From Deroplatys truncata (lineage: Eukaryota > Arthropoda > Insecta > Mantodea > Mantidae): a stretch of 64,000 nt of DNA. The stretch lies in NCBI GenBank assembly GCA_030765065.1, contig CM060989.1, positions 55,442,001 to 55,506,000 of the forward strand, in the 5' to 3' direction. How positions within the stretch are numbered: the first letter of the stretch is position 1; each line of letters opens with the position of its first letter. Of this stretch, positions 23,655 to 34,690 are shown in pieces. A program made the translations under genes and the position numbers. The notes below the pieces were generated by a model, which did not search any database, was not told the DNA's origin, and saw only the letters and a list, made by a program, of their open reading frames with translations.

Positions 23655-24170
23655 GAGTGTTACATACACTTTACTTTCTTTACCCACTAGTGTTTATATT
23701 TATATAAACTCTACACGCCGTTTTTACGAAAGCTTATTTTTCTACCTACTTCATGTTAATCAAGATAAACTTTCACAGAAATAGTTATATTATTGTAGGT
23801 ACAATGGGAATACAGAAGACTAATTGGTAGTAATATGTTTAAAAGCATGTGGCTATATGTGGGCCTTGAAATTCCATATTCTTTTTATATTGTGAGAAAC
23901 AACTAAATAGTACTGTGGCGATAAATTCAATCTAATATTGGAAATGGCTGATGCCACAAAAATATTATCTGAAATAAATTTTCTGTTTTAAAGAGTTCTA
24001 CAGTTTTTGTGTGGTACATTTTTTACTCTTAAAATTTAATAGTTAAATCCTTTCTGAATGAAGAGGACTTCACAACAGGCTATTCCCAGATAATTCAAGA
24101 TATATTTAGCACATAAATATCTCAAATAGATGGTATTTTAATTAAAATCTTCGTGCAGCATCTTTCTCAT
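23655..24170 (+). mobile_element. old, diverged TCTGATG-family copy C
   Basis: The order of words matches the family: GTGTTACATACACTTTACTTTC, CTTCATGTTAATCAAGATAAA, TTTTTGTGTGGTACATTTT, CTATTCCCAGATAATTCAAGATAT, TATTTTAATTAAAATC. Many substitutions separate it from the young copies and the 3' end is missing. It shows that the family is old as well as recently active. Confidence 0.65.
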
Positions 24171-24189
24171 TATGTGAGAGGCAGTTTTA

Positions 24190-24860
24190 CTCCTTGAAAT
24201 GTTCGTCATAAAATAGCAGAGCTACCAAAACGACAGTTTCTGGGAACACTGGTGGCCTTAGGACTCTCCCTGACATGTGTACAAAATTTCATGCCGCTGT
24301 GGTGGTTAGTCTGGTTGTGAGGCTTCTTAGAAATGGGCCGTGTATCTGAGCTCCGTGGAATTATGCTATGCTCTAAAGTAGAACGTGTTAACATCAAATT
24401 CCTCACAAAACCTGGGAAACCCGCCACAGAAACTTGCTATTTGTTGAAACAAGTTTATGGTGATCAGCGTGTCGTACGCAAGTTTTCGAGTGGGTTAAGA
24501 GGTTCAAGGATGGTAGGGAAGACGTCGAAGATGATCCAAAATTCTTCCACTATGAAAATTGAAGAAAATGTGGGAAAGGATAGTAGAATTGTTTGAGAAA
24601 ACCGTCTGAAGGGTGCCTGAAGGTCAGACTGTCAATCAAGTTTATTATACAACTGTTCTGAAGTACCTCTGTGAACGTGAGCAACGAAGGAGACTAGATC
24701 TGTGGAAGAATCGCTCTTGGATTCATCAGGATAACGTGCCAGCTGATAACACAATGACTGTGAAAAGGTTTTTGGCAAAAAACAACATTCCAGTGATGGA
24801 ACTTCCATGTATTCGCCTGAACTATAGTGGTTTCACTTTAAGTTTAAAGGAGTTGTAAAT
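24190..24860 (+). pseudogene. mariner transposase relic, internally deleted
   Basis: The N-terminal helix-turn-helix region is readable (NIKFLTKPGKPATETCYLLK, QVYGDQRVVRKF...) to about 24600. It then joins directly to a late catalytic region: VLKYLCEREQRRRLDLWKNR, SWIHQDNVPADNTMTVKRFL, AKNNIPVMELP. HQDN carries the second catalytic Asp. The region with the first Asp is missing, so this is a deletion derivative. Stops and a frameshift follow the SPDL position. Confidence 0.8.
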
Positions 24861-26120
24861 AAAACCACATAACAAGAGAGCCCCTCATTGGCTAGTGGGC
24901 AAACTACAACTTCCTCTGCATAAAACAGGTTTGATTCAGATCATAACATTTTGTGGATATTCTCGTGCAGAGAAATTTAAAAAACCCATTATTGTAACAG
25001 TTCAATTTATGAAAGAAAGTGTGTTTGTTCAGATTACCTATAACTAGATGAATCGTTATAACAGATGGTTTAAGAGGCTATGCACAGGTGCTGCAGCTCA
25101 TTTCCGGTTTCCGGATAAGCCATCAGTGTACTTTTGCAATGTGTTGAGAAAATGTTACGGTTGAATGTGTCATGGCTGAGAATCCTCTGCCACTGTGGAA
25201 AACAAATGCGGAGAAAAAAAGAGAATTGTATTAAATGCTTTTAATATATTCTATGAAAAATACCCTCCTTTAATCGACAATGAATATGGTTGACCATTAA
25301 GTAGCAATAATTGAACTTCTTTGTTAGTGGCGCAGAATTGTTGCTCGAACTGCTTGGGTCGTGTTTGTTTTCTAACCTATAGTGCTAATCATTTTCTTAA
25401 TTGTTGACTCATATGAGATTAAAGCAAAGTTGGTATACCGATACTGGTCATTAAATGAATGATTTTTAAACCTGAAGTTAAGAACAGTTTAAACACAGAT
25501 GCGAACTGTTCAGGTACCACTTTTATTTGTCTATTCTTCGTATTACGTGTTAGAAGTTTAGGATGCAAGGCAAAATATAGGAATAGGGCATACAATGTTT
25601 AAATGCTATGATCCCCAAGCTGCGCAATATACTGTATTCACATTCTGTCTTAAGAATTTCCTCTCTCAGGTACTTAGTTCCCGTGATTTTCCACGTGATG
25701 CTGCCATGTGCTCGGTGGAGTGATACATTTAAGTTTTGTTTACTTCTCCTTTCAACTTATAGTGAAAAAGGTAGCACCATGCAACTTTTTTCTCTTCCAA
25801 AAAGTGAAGTCTGTGCTCAAAGGAACTAGGTTCGAGTACATGGATGCAGTGAAGGAAAAGTGATGAGACTCAACAGCATAACAGAAAGAGACTTGCAGCA
25901 CTGCTACCAACAGTGGAAAATTTGCATGGAGCAATGCAGGGATCGGGGAGGGAACTACATTGAAGGGGACAACATTTCAATTAAAGTTTTTTCAATAAAG
26001 AGTCACAGTAGCAGTCCCGTTTCTTTATTGCCAAACCTCTTACACTTCACCGCAGTATTCTCTTAGCCAGGAATGATGCACTTCATCAGTGCTGATCCAG
26101 TGAAAGATAGAGCATGGTTA
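24861..26120. other. no gene seen
   Basis: No motif-bearing frame. Some moderately long open stretches (25608-25829, 25860-26066) are unsupported. Confidence 0.4.
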
Positions 26121-26123
26121 ATA

Positions 26124-27226
26124 CAGTACAATCTTGTTAGTACGTTTTTGCAGGGACCTAAAGATTTGGAAGTCATAGGTGGGAAAAGGTGTTAACGAAA
26201 ATACAAAATCTGGAATTTAAGAACATAGTTATGTAATAAAATCTAATAATTACTACATCTCCATGGGTAGTTGAAATAGATTTCAAGTACAATTTTATAC
26301 CGAATACGATCCATGTTTCCATGTTAAATTCAAGCTTTTATGTTGGTCAACTTGGGTTTTTGAGGTTATGAATATTTTTGAGAAAATAAATTGTGAATTA
26401 TGGAAGCAACAATAGTGGGTTTGCTGTGTGTTTTATTACACATATAACAATTTCAACTAAAAAAAGAAGACAAAATTATGTGCATGCATCGTGTTACGAG
26501 TACAATAGACAATAGTAACTCTGGCGTATTCAATACGATTTGAATACGGTAGGTGTTTCCATGCAACAAATTCCTTTCCTGATCCTATTTTCCAAAGGGA
26601 AGTTTTGTTTTAGCATTTTTCCCTTCTTTAAAAGCAGTTTCAATCAATTTAGGTCTGCTAACAATCGTGTTTAAGGTTGATGGAGGAATGTTTAACTTCC
26701 GCATTATATCCACATGTTTCATATTTGCATTGTGGTATACTTCAAGGATTTTCATTTTTTCAGTGTTGGTTATTTACTACACTTCTTTTTTTCATTGCAA
26801 ATGAAAAGTTAAAATACAATTTACATATGTTTGGTTAACACTCAACAGTAGAAACTATCGTTGGCATTTACCACGCCAGGTAAAGCATTCTCTATCCCAC
26901 CCACATAAATCGTGTCACACAAATATTTACATACATGCATGTGATTGGCTGCCGGTATCCACCCCGTGACCAAGGATTGACCAAAGTAGCAAATGGAGGA
27001 CATCAAACTTTGAACGTGTTAAGCGCCTGCTCCCACAGGACTGACCAAGGATTGGCCAAAACAGCGAATGAGGGCGTCAAACTTCAAACATAGTAAGCGG
27101 GATCGGGAAAATGCACTAAGCAAATGTTATTTATTACATTTGGTGATTTTGTACCGGGACCTTTATAATTCAACGTAATAAATGGGAAAATGTGTTAATG
27201 AGGAACGTGCTAACGAGATTCCACTG
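26124..27226 (-). mobile_element. pogo/Tigger-like DNA transposon relic
   Basis: Ends are inverted: left CAGTACAATCTTGTTAGTAC, right read inverted CAGTGGAATCTCGTTAGCAC. Both are flanked by TA (26122-26123, 27227-27228). Inside, the minus strand encodes KMKILEVYHNANMKHVDIMR and KLNIPPSTLNTIVS (about 26750-26640), the CENP-B-type helix-turn-helix found at the N terminus of pogo/Tigger transposases. The DDE domain is absent, so the 1.1-kb element is an internal-deletion derivative. Confidence 0.8.
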
Positions 27227-27228
27227 TA

Positions 27229-28500
27229 TAACACTGGAAGGTAGGCAGTTTTTTTGAGCTCCTAAAAGTAAAGAGCTGCAGAGAGGAAAGCAGCTCCTCC
27301 AGTTATTCAGGAGATGTCAAGTACAGAGTGATACTGTGAGCATTGTTTATGTATGGACCCATTCTTGGGCCAAAAAGGCTATAGGTTCTGGAATATGTAA
27401 CAGGATAGGCTTTTAAATTTCAGCATATTAAATATGACATCATAAAAACTTTATTACATTATCTTCCATTTGCAGTGGTAAGGAAATTCACATAAAAAAG
27501 TGCTGTACAGTTATCTTTTTCCTTCAAGCTTATAGAACTCCTGCACATTTTCCATAGAGAAAAAAAAATAGTTGCAAAGCAAGTGAATCACAAGAGCAAA
27601 GTTATAATATTCTGTTTCTGCTTAGATCAACAAATAATATGCAACTTCTGCAAGGCACCTGGCATTTATTAACTAAACATACCTTATCCCCCCCACATAT
27701 AGTTCTTTTTGTTACATTTTTCTTGTTTTGCTTCCTTTTGCCAAGTGCTGCATTTTATTGACGGGTGATGGTTCATGTCCATAGCACATCTTATAAAACA
27801 AGATACACACAAAGTAAACAATCACAACACTACCGTATGTTCCTCCACATTTCTTCCTTTTCAATGTTGGCAGACCTGCAGGATTATAATGTGCTTGTAA
27901 TCTAAATAGGGCTAATATTTATGCATGGAATTCAAAATCATTTTCTGTATTTGGACTTTTGTGTAAATATTCTTGCATTATTATAAAAGTTTTTTTTTTT
28001 CCTTTTTTTGTTTTCGACAACATTTGGTGTTCTTTTTAAGTGGTGTCTTTCAAGATTTATTTGGTCCCACCGGAGTCAATTTAAATGGAAACAGCTATGA
28101 GCTTTGTTCATATAGCCCCATTCCACAGTTATGCCTATGTTTGATATTTAACTTTGTCTTTCAATAAATATTCTTTGCAAAATATACTTTATAGCATGCA
28201 TTAGCACCTCTTTAACCAACTAAAATAACAATATTAATAAAATATAATGTTAATAAGTAAGTTTTATGTTACAGAAACGGCTTATAGATTTGGCTGAAGC
28301 TAAAGAGTTAAAGAAGAACATGGCAATATGAATATGAATACAAAGTACTATTAACTCATGTCAGTCACCCATAATGGATCAAAATTGTTTTATAGTAATA
28401 AACACACAAAAGAGTTTCACTGAACAAAATTTCTGTTATATATATATTTCTCTCCATGTAAAGGATGGACGCATTTTCCTAGCATCTAAAATCTGCTTGA
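27229..28500. other. flank downstream of the host gene
   Basis: AT-rich, without a supported frame. It lies 3' of the minus-strand host gene; part may be 3' UTR if a more distal polyadenylation site is used. Confidence 0.4.
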
Positions 28501-28501
28501 A

Positions 28502-28507
28502 TTTATT
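28502..28507 (-). terminator. candidate polyadenylation signal of the host gene
   Basis: TTTATT on the plus strand is AATAAA on the minus strand, about 320 bp past the stop codon. This is a plausible 3' UTR length, but AATAAA is frequent in AT-rich DNA, so the assignment is tentative. Confidence 0.3.
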
Positions 28508-28827
28508 CTTGAATAATAATTAAGTCTTATTTCTCAACAAATTCTTTACAAACCCTGCACTGATTATTACTACATGCAAATGAGACCAATAATGCATTTC
28601 TCTCCAAAATGAATAACTGGACTTTTATGTAGAACAATTAATGTTAATGCAGTCATAGTTAAAATGAATTCTAACAATATTTTTCAAACATTAGTTGTTC
28701 TACAGCTGGAAAGAGCAATAGCAGAAAAAATAAATAATTCCAAGTGAAACTCAGTCTTAAAGACACCATTTAAAAATGCAATTTTTTTTTACTTTTTTTT
28801 TTAAATCTACTCTTTTAAAATTGTCTC

Positions 28828-31800
28828 TCAGTCCTTAGCCTCAGTTACAATTTGTTGCAGTTTTATCACTTCGCTAACTGTGGATGTTACAGAAGCTGCA
28901 GTCTTGTTTACAGATTTTGTTGCTGTGACACGAGTAGTGGTGGTGCTCCCGGCTTTCTTAACCCCCACCTTCCCAGTTGCATTCATTTTTGTGGTGGTCG
29001 TGCTGGTCACCGTGGATTTCACAGGTCCAGCAGTCTTCTTTGTAGCTGTGGCAGTGATGGTGCGTGAAGATGCCAATGTATTAGCAGTCTTGGTGGCATT
29101 GGTTGTGGTAGTGGTGCGATTCGATATTTGCTTGTTTGCAGTCTCCTTTACTTGTTTGTCTAGAGTCTTTGCTCTCGCTGTGGTTGTAGCCAGTGTTCCA
29201 GCAGGGCGTGGCTTGTTTGCAGTACCATTCATGGTAGTTGCTGGTTTTGGTTTAGGAGCTGTGGTAGTGGTGGTCTTAGTACCAATTTTCGTTGTGGTAG
29301 TGGTAGTTCTGGCAGCAACAGGGGCAGATGAAGGCCTCGATGGCTTTGCTGTGCTTGTTGTTGCTGGCTTCTTCGTTGCAAGCGGTTCAGAGCGTTTTGC
29401 TGCAGGTTTTACCTCGCCATTTGTAAGAGGCTTGCTTGCAGCTGAAGCAGGTCTAGGGCGAGGGGCTGGAGTTGCTGTCTTTGTTACAGCGGACAGAGGT
29501 TTGCTTGCTGGTGTAGTCGATTTAGGTTTGCTTGCTGCAGCAACGGCTGTCTTCGGGGTAGCTCGTATAGGAGTGGTGGTGGCGGTAGGGGTAGCTGATT
29601 TTCTTGGAGTTGCTGTACGAGCAGGCGGTTTCGTTGGAGAAGTCGCAGGTTTTGGAGGTCCCTTTGCTGTGGTAGTTTTAGTGGCTGGACTGGCTTTAGC
29701 AGGTGGCTTACCAGCTGGAGTTTTCTTGTCTTTTATTGTTGAAGTAGTTTTCTTTATCTCTGCTATAGGTTCTTTCTTTACTTCAACTTCTGATTTGATC
29801 TCTTCTGTTTGCTTTATCTCGGAGGCCAACACTGCTGCACCAATCGCTGCTACTCCAATTGCAGCAGCAGCAGTGGGTGCTACGATAGAAGCATCTTCTA
29901 CCTTTTCGGACTCCATCTCTACTACCTTCTCTGCCAATTTTTCAGCTGCTTCCGACAACTGCTGAGGTTCTGGGGAAACTGCGGCTAATGATTCCTGCAG
30001 TGCTTCCTCAGAAATATGTGCGGGAGTTGGTGGAGGGGTGTGCGTAAGAGCGATATCCTCTTCCAATGGGGATGTTTCACTCACAGCTGCTTCTGGTTCC
30101 AGCACCGGTACCTCTTCCAATGGTTCAGGAGATTTCATCTCGCTCGGTACAGGGCAAGGAGATTCAGACTTGATGTCAGGAACATTATCTTCAATTGGAA
30201 TAAACTCTTCCACAATTCTCTGAGGTTCTGTTGCTTCCACCTCTTCCAGAATTTTTTCTGACACCTGTGATGAACTAAAGAACTCCATAACAGCTGAAGG
30301 ACCCTCTCTGATTATCATTTCATCTTCCAATGATACTGGGGAGCTTGCTTCTCGATTTGGTTCTATGACCTCTGGTTGTGCAGATGACATGTCTAGAATG
30401 GGCAACTGTGATTCTTCAGCAAGTGGTGATATTTCTTTCTCAATGGGAACAGTCTCTGGTGTAGAGGTGGCTGTGTACAAGTCAGGTATTGGAGAACCAA
30501 CTTTTAGCGATGGAGACAAAGGAGATGACAATTTCTCATCAAGAATAAACTCTTCCTCAAGTCTGGATGTGGTTGTTTCATGTTCCAGCTCTGAGACTTT
30601 ATTTTGTTCACATTTATCTTCAACAATTCCAAATTCATCTGTACTAGGTTTTGGTTCAAAGGCCTCAAATTCATCTGTCCTAGATTTTTGTTCAAAGGCC
30701 TCAAATTCATCTGTCCTAGATTTTTGTTCAAAGGCCTCAAATTCATCTGTTCTAGATTTTTGTTCAAATTCATCTGTATGTTTTTCTTCTACAGCTTCAA
30801 ATTCAGTTACATCTACTTTCTCTTTCATTACTTCAAAGTCTGTGCTCTCCAAAGCAACTTTCTCATCCATAGCTTCAGTTTCCTTGCTTTCCTCAAAGAT
30901 ATTTTCATTTATAAGTTCAGTTTTCTTGATATCTGCGAAGTTATCACTTTCAATTTCAAATTCTTTGTTCTCCGTTTCAACACTCTTGGTTATAAATTCC
31001 AATTCATCCTGTTGTATGTTCATGTCATTCTGAACATCTAGGTTTTGTTCCCCATACTCATGTGAGGGAATATCTTCATTTTTCTCTTGGACAGGTTCTG
31101 AATCCAGCACATGGTTTAACTCAGTAGGATCAAATTCTTTAGCACTCACAGAAAGTGTCTTGATTATTTCTTCGTATGCCTGGTTTTCTTCACATAAGTT
31201 TTGTTCAAACTGTTCAGTTTCGGAAACTGCTAATGGTTTATGATCAGTCTCAAAGGTCATAGGCGGTAATGCATTGTCATCAAACTTTGTCTCTTCTGGT
31301 ATAAGTGGTGAGCTTGTTTCATCCTGTTCAAAAGATGATGTACCTTCACTCAGCTGAACCCTTTCAGGTTGTGCCTCCATCTCGGGAACCATTTCCTTGT
31401 GAACCTCAAATGACATTGGTGGCACTTCTTCCAAATTCTTCATAATGTCATTTTGTATATCATTCTCAATTAGATTAGAAAATTCTTTATCTTCAATACC
31501 AGTTTGGTCATTTTTGGAAACACTTAGAGACAAATCACTATTTGCAAATTCTTGTTCTGTGAAAGATTTGTTCATTATTGAAAATGTAGAAGCATTTTCA
31601 GTCACAGTCTTTTGCATTTCTGATCCAGAGGTCATGAGGCTGACCGAAGAGTCATCCCCAAATTCTGCTTTAGTGGACGAGAGTTCAGACAAAGTATCCA
31701 TCATTTCTTTCAAATTCTGCTGCTGCTGCTCTGTTCGCAACACATCCTTTTCTGCTTGGTAGCTAATTTCCTCTTGATCCAGGAATTCTTTGAATTCAAG

Positions 31801-32151
31801 ATTGTGAATGTTTTTCTCGGCAACATCAGATTCTTTGTAATTAGAAACCTCTTTGTTCACTAAATCTGGGAGAAAACCATCAGCCTTTGCGTTAGGAGAT
31901 GTGGGCGAGTCAGTCTCAAGGTCCATTTCACTCGGACGCAATCTCACTTCTTCCTGGAATTCATTTTGACTGGGAATACGAATGTCCTCCATAGGAACTC
32001 CTCCCTTTCGTGGGGATTCTGCCAAAAGAATGTCGTTCATTGTTGGCATCATCTGAGTGGGTGAGGGGACAAACTCTGCTGCATTGGGATTCAACTGCGA
32101 CATGCTGTCATCCACTTCTTCACCTTCTGGCTGAGCAGGTTTCTGGCAAAT
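28828..32151 (-). CDS. terminal exon of a PAM2-containing, MAP-like protein
   Basis: An uninterrupted 1107-codon frame ends at TGA (28830-28828). It begins at a splice acceptor (TTTTTGTGTGTTTGCAG, AG at 32153-32152) in phase 0. Exon residues 18-29, SQLNPNAAEFVP, are a perfect PAM2 motif, the short ligand for the MLLE domain of poly(A)-binding protein. A long acidic, Glu/Ser-rich, probably disordered region follows, with 12-residue repeats of TDEFEAFEQKSR (30630-30785). After an Ala-rich stretch (APTAAAAIGVAAIGAAVLA), the last ~300 residues are strongly basic and rich in Thr, Pro, Ala and Lys, like microtubule-binding tails. A relative of the insect 205-kDa microtubule-associated protein is a reasonable guess, not proven. 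No catalytic domain is visible. Confidence 0.85.
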   Translation of the reverse strand: MCQKPAQPEGEEVDDSMSQLNPNAAEFVPSPTQMMPTMNDILLAESPRKGGVPMEDIRIPSQNEFQEEVRLRPSEMDLETDSPTSPNAKADGFLPDLVNKEVSNYKESDVAEKNIHNLEFKEFLDQEEISYQAEKDVLRTEQQQQNLKEMMDTLSELSSTKAEFGDDSSVSLMTSGSEMQKTVTENASTFSIMNKSFTEQEFANSDLSLSVSKNDQTGIEDKEFSNLIENDIQNDIMKNLEEVPPMSFEVHKEMVPEMEAQPERVQLSEGTSSFEQDETSSPLIPEETKFDDNALPPMTFETDHKPLAVSETEQFEQNLCEENQAYEEIIKTLSVSAKEFDPTELNHVLDSEPVQEKNEDIPSHEYGEQNLDVQNDMNIQQDELEFITKSVETENKEFEIESDNFADIKKTELINENIFEESKETEAMDEKVALESTDFEVMKEKVDVTEFEAVEEKHTDEFEQKSRTDEFEAFEQKSRTDEFEAFEQKSRTDEFEAFEPKPSTDEFGIVEDKCEQNKVSELEHETTTSRLEEEFILDEKLSSPLSPSLKVGSPIPDLYTATSTPETVPIEKEISPLAEESQLPILDMSSAQPEVIEPNREASSPVSLEDEMIIREGPSAVMEFFSSSQVSEKILEEVEATEPQRIVEEFIPIEDNVPDIKSESPCPVPSEMKSPEPLEEVPVLEPEAAVSETSPLEEDIALTHTPPPTPAHISEEALQESLAAVSPEPQQLSEAAEKLAEKVVEMESEKVEDASIVAPTAAAAIGVAAIGAAVLASEIKQTEEIKSEVEVKKEPIAEIKKTTSTIKDKKTPAGKPPAKASPATKTTTAKGPPKPATSPTKPPARTATPRKSATPTATTTPIRATPKTAVAAASKPKSTTPASKPLSAVTKTATPAPRPRPASAASKPLTNGEVKPAAKRSEPLATKKPATTSTAKPSRPSSAPVAARTTTTTTKIGTKTTTTTAPKPKPATTMNGTANKPRPAGTLATTTARAKTLDKQVKETANKQISNRTTTTTNATKTANTLASSRTITATATKKTAGPVKSTVTSTTTTKMNATGKVGVKKAGSTTTTRVTATKSVNKTAASVTSTVSEVIKLQQIVTEAKD
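30625..30785 (-). repeat. 36-bp in-frame coding repeat
   Basis: Three to four near-identical 36-bp units encode TDEFEAFEQKSR and variants (the last reads FEPKPSTDEFG). The flanking sequence has looser versions of the same acidic FE words. This suggests recent expansion by replication slippage within the acidic region of the host protein. Confidence 0.85.
32065..32100 (-). other. PAM2 motif coding segment
   Basis: Encodes SQLNPNAAEFVP. The PAM2 consensus is a Leu-Asn-x-x-Ala-x-x-Phe-x-Pro core, and every key position is present, including the Phe that enters the MLLE pocket. The family role is docking to cytoplasmic poly(A)-binding protein (as in PAIP2, Ataxin-2, Tob). Binding by this protein is inferred. 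Confidence 0.85.
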
Positions 32152-32271
32152 CTGCAAACACACAAAAACATACTATATAGACTGTAATAAAAGAAGCTAT
32201 TTCAAAAGTTTCAGTTAACTCAACAGAAACTTTATAACTAGAACTTAAATAAATCAAACAAAGGGGTTAAG

Positions 32272-34200
32272 ACAAGGGTGTAAATTAAGTCCTGTGCTTT
32301 TTATCTGTTCATAGATGATATACTCACTGAGATAGGGAAAAATAGTCTGTCAGCAATTAATAATTTAAGAATCCCAGGGCTATTATTTGCACATGATTTA
32401 GTAGTAGAATCCATCTCGATAATTGGGCTAAAGCAATCTTTGCAGTAAATAGATAACTATTGTGAAGAATGGAACTTGAGAGTTAACCAGAAGAAGACTC
32501 AAATTATAGTTTTTAAAAAAGGGACAAAATTGAGCAAGTATGAGGAAAGGAGATGTGTTACACTCACATGAATTTCTCTACTCTTGTACAAACTATTTTT
32601 ACAAATGCTTATTCTCCATCTACTTCATGATAATCGAGATAAACATTTGCAGACTATCTAATTGCTAATTTTCTTGTAGATGTAAGAGGAATATATATTT
32701 ACAAGGGCAATATAGAAATACAGTAGCCTTTAAGCACATCTCTTAATAGCTGGTTACTAGGTGCAGCACCATTCTCTTTGCCACAGATTAATACTCTTTT
32801 CATATCCAAGACAAAAAAATGAATAATGAATTGTGTATTTTAACGCAATCTACATTTTTTGTGTAGTAAAATTTTGTCTATCTTTTATGGTTTACCAGTT
32901 ATGCAAAAGTCGTTTACAATGAAAAGTACTTTTGGAGACATTCCCAGAAAATTCAAGATATACATTTTATTTGTCATGAAAATATCTTAAATATATGATA
33001 TTTTAATCAAAATTGAGAGCCATTTTTGAGAAAAATAAAATTTTCGAAAAATGTTCCATGTAAAGGGTAATCTGGGGTGGGGGGATTTTCTTGAAAACCT
33101 TCGTGTCGCATCTCTGGAAGATGGTGTTTATCCGACTGTTCATTTATGAGTTATGCTGTTCAGACACACACGGACATGTTTCCAAAAATGCTTTTTTGGA
33201 TTCAGGGGCTCTCAAAACATGTATTTCCGGTGAAATCTCGGTATCAAATTTTTGGGTGGAATACAATACTTCCCCTACTTACTATACGTAGTAGAGAAAG
33301 TAAAAATAGGTGGTTAGTGAATGTGTATATTTAGGGTTTAAAATTGATGGGGGTGGGAAATGGGAGAAACAGAAGAAATTGACTGTAGCAAAAGGGAAGG
33401 GAGCATTGGCAGCGGTTAAGGATATAAATACAAGTTACCGGACATAAATGTAAATTGGATGGAAAAAATACATAATATGGTAGTTGGAGCTGAAATATGG
33501 GGACTGGATGGTGGATGGGAAGTGGTGGATAAAGTACACAGGATGTTTTGTAGAGAATTGCTAGGTTTACCAAATGCAACTAAAGGAAGTTGCTCAAATT
33601 GAATTAGGAAGAGTGGGAAGGAAAGGTATGATTATGGAGAGAGTCAAATACTGCCATAGATGAAAGCAATTTAAGACAATGCCTGGATTTCCAGGAAAAG
33701 AATTTAAGGAATATTGGATGGAGTTACAGTATACAAACTATATTAAAGAAAAATGGGCTGGGCGATATCTGGAGAATGAGAGAAAATAATGTAAATAGGT
33801 TATGGAAAGAAGTTAGGAGATTCGAAGATATACAAATACAAGAGTTGTTTAGGAATATAGGGGATAAAAGATCACTAAAATCATATGTACAAATAAAAAA
33901 TACATGGGAAAGAGAAGGATATGTGGATAAACTGAATAAAGAACAAAGAGAGTATTGCTTGGGTTCAAGCGGGCATATGGAGGTAAGGGATGAGAAAAGG
34001 TTTCCAACAGAATGTGGTTCAATATGTGGAGGGAAGGAAGATTTGGAACATATAGTGTTTGAATGTAAAGGGGCAGAGCTTTGGAGGAAAGAGTGTTTAA
34101 GTGAGAAATTCTTTAAATTAGACAGAAAAGTAGCTTTAAGCTTTTTAGTAAAGAGAGGAAGAAGACAGGTGGGTATTTAACTAAAGTTAGGAAGAAACGG
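32272..34200 (+). mobile_element. non-LTR retrotransposon (family A), copy 2, interrupted
   Basis: The reverse transcriptase remnant begins before the catalytic box (LFYLFIDDILTEIGKNSLSA, GLLFAHDLVVESIS; FADD altered to FAHD) and runs to FKKGTKLSKYE at about 32545. It resumes after a TCTGATG insertion at about 33307 (KWEKQKK, EIWGLDGGWEV, RRFEDIQIQELF) and ends with CGGKEDLEHIVFECKGAELW, a Cys/His cluster. It aligns along its length with 19650-20860. It lies in the large intron of the host gene, in antisense orientation. Not active. Confidence 0.8.
32551..33306 (+). mobile_element. TCTGATG-family element, copy D, inside a LINE
   Basis: Begins AGATGTGTTACACTCACATG (first bases altered) and ends GTAGTAGAGAAAGTAAAAA. 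It lacks about 130 bp internally compared with copy A (the region around 32828-32830) and some of the CA region. It splits the family-A LINE at 32272-34200, so it is younger than that LINE. Confidence 0.85.
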
Positions 34201-34394
34201 TTGTAGTCCTTAAGAAGAGAAGAAAATGAGACAATTTGCGATGTGTGTGAAAATAAAAGTTTAGTAGCACTAATCGAACATTGCACACGTTTAAACCCTC
34301 ATCATTATAGGTATATAAATAACACTAGCAACATTGTATCATTGTTATTATAATTATTACTATTATCTTTGTAGTAGTAGTTGTAGTACTAGAT

Positions 34395-34690
34395 GCGAGG
34401 AAAATTGGATTCGGAGTATAGTTATGATAACAGCCTGGTTCCCGAGGTCATGGGTTCAAACCCAGCAGAGGGCAATGGATTTTTTTCAGGTGTAAAAATC
34501 CTTAGCATGGTTTCTACGGAAAGGAAGTTAAGTCGGTGGTTCCATGCCATAGTTTTACAGCACGTAAAAGAACCTCAAGCCTGATAAGAGGGGCGCCTCT
34601 GAGCAAAATTACCGGTCTTTCACGCCGAATATAGAATGGGGCGCTAAGGACTACAGCAGTTAAAGCGCATCCATAAGTAAAACTCAATTT
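34395..34690 (+). mobile_element. tRNA-derived SINE, copy 2
   Basis: The tRNA-like head is partly degraded (box B GGTCATGGGTTCAAACC is clear). The body has GGCAATGGATTTTTTTCAGG, CCTCAAGCCTGATAAGAGG and GTCTTTCACGCCGAATATAG, and the 3' end is AAAACTCAATTTA. It shares this organisation with copies at 15.8, 37.2, 53.6 and 57.3 kb. It lies in the host-gene intron. Confidence 0.8.

Noticed and set aside
28880-29965. 361-codon plus-strand open frame opposite the host exon
   Set aside because: It is the antisense shadow of the Thr/Ala/Pro-rich tail (low-complexity Val/Phe/Leu composition). It has no independent evidence.
30365-31041. Plus-strand frames of 145-222 codons opposite the acidic region
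   Set aside because: Antisense shadows of the Glu/Ser-rich repeats (Ser/Phe-rich translations).
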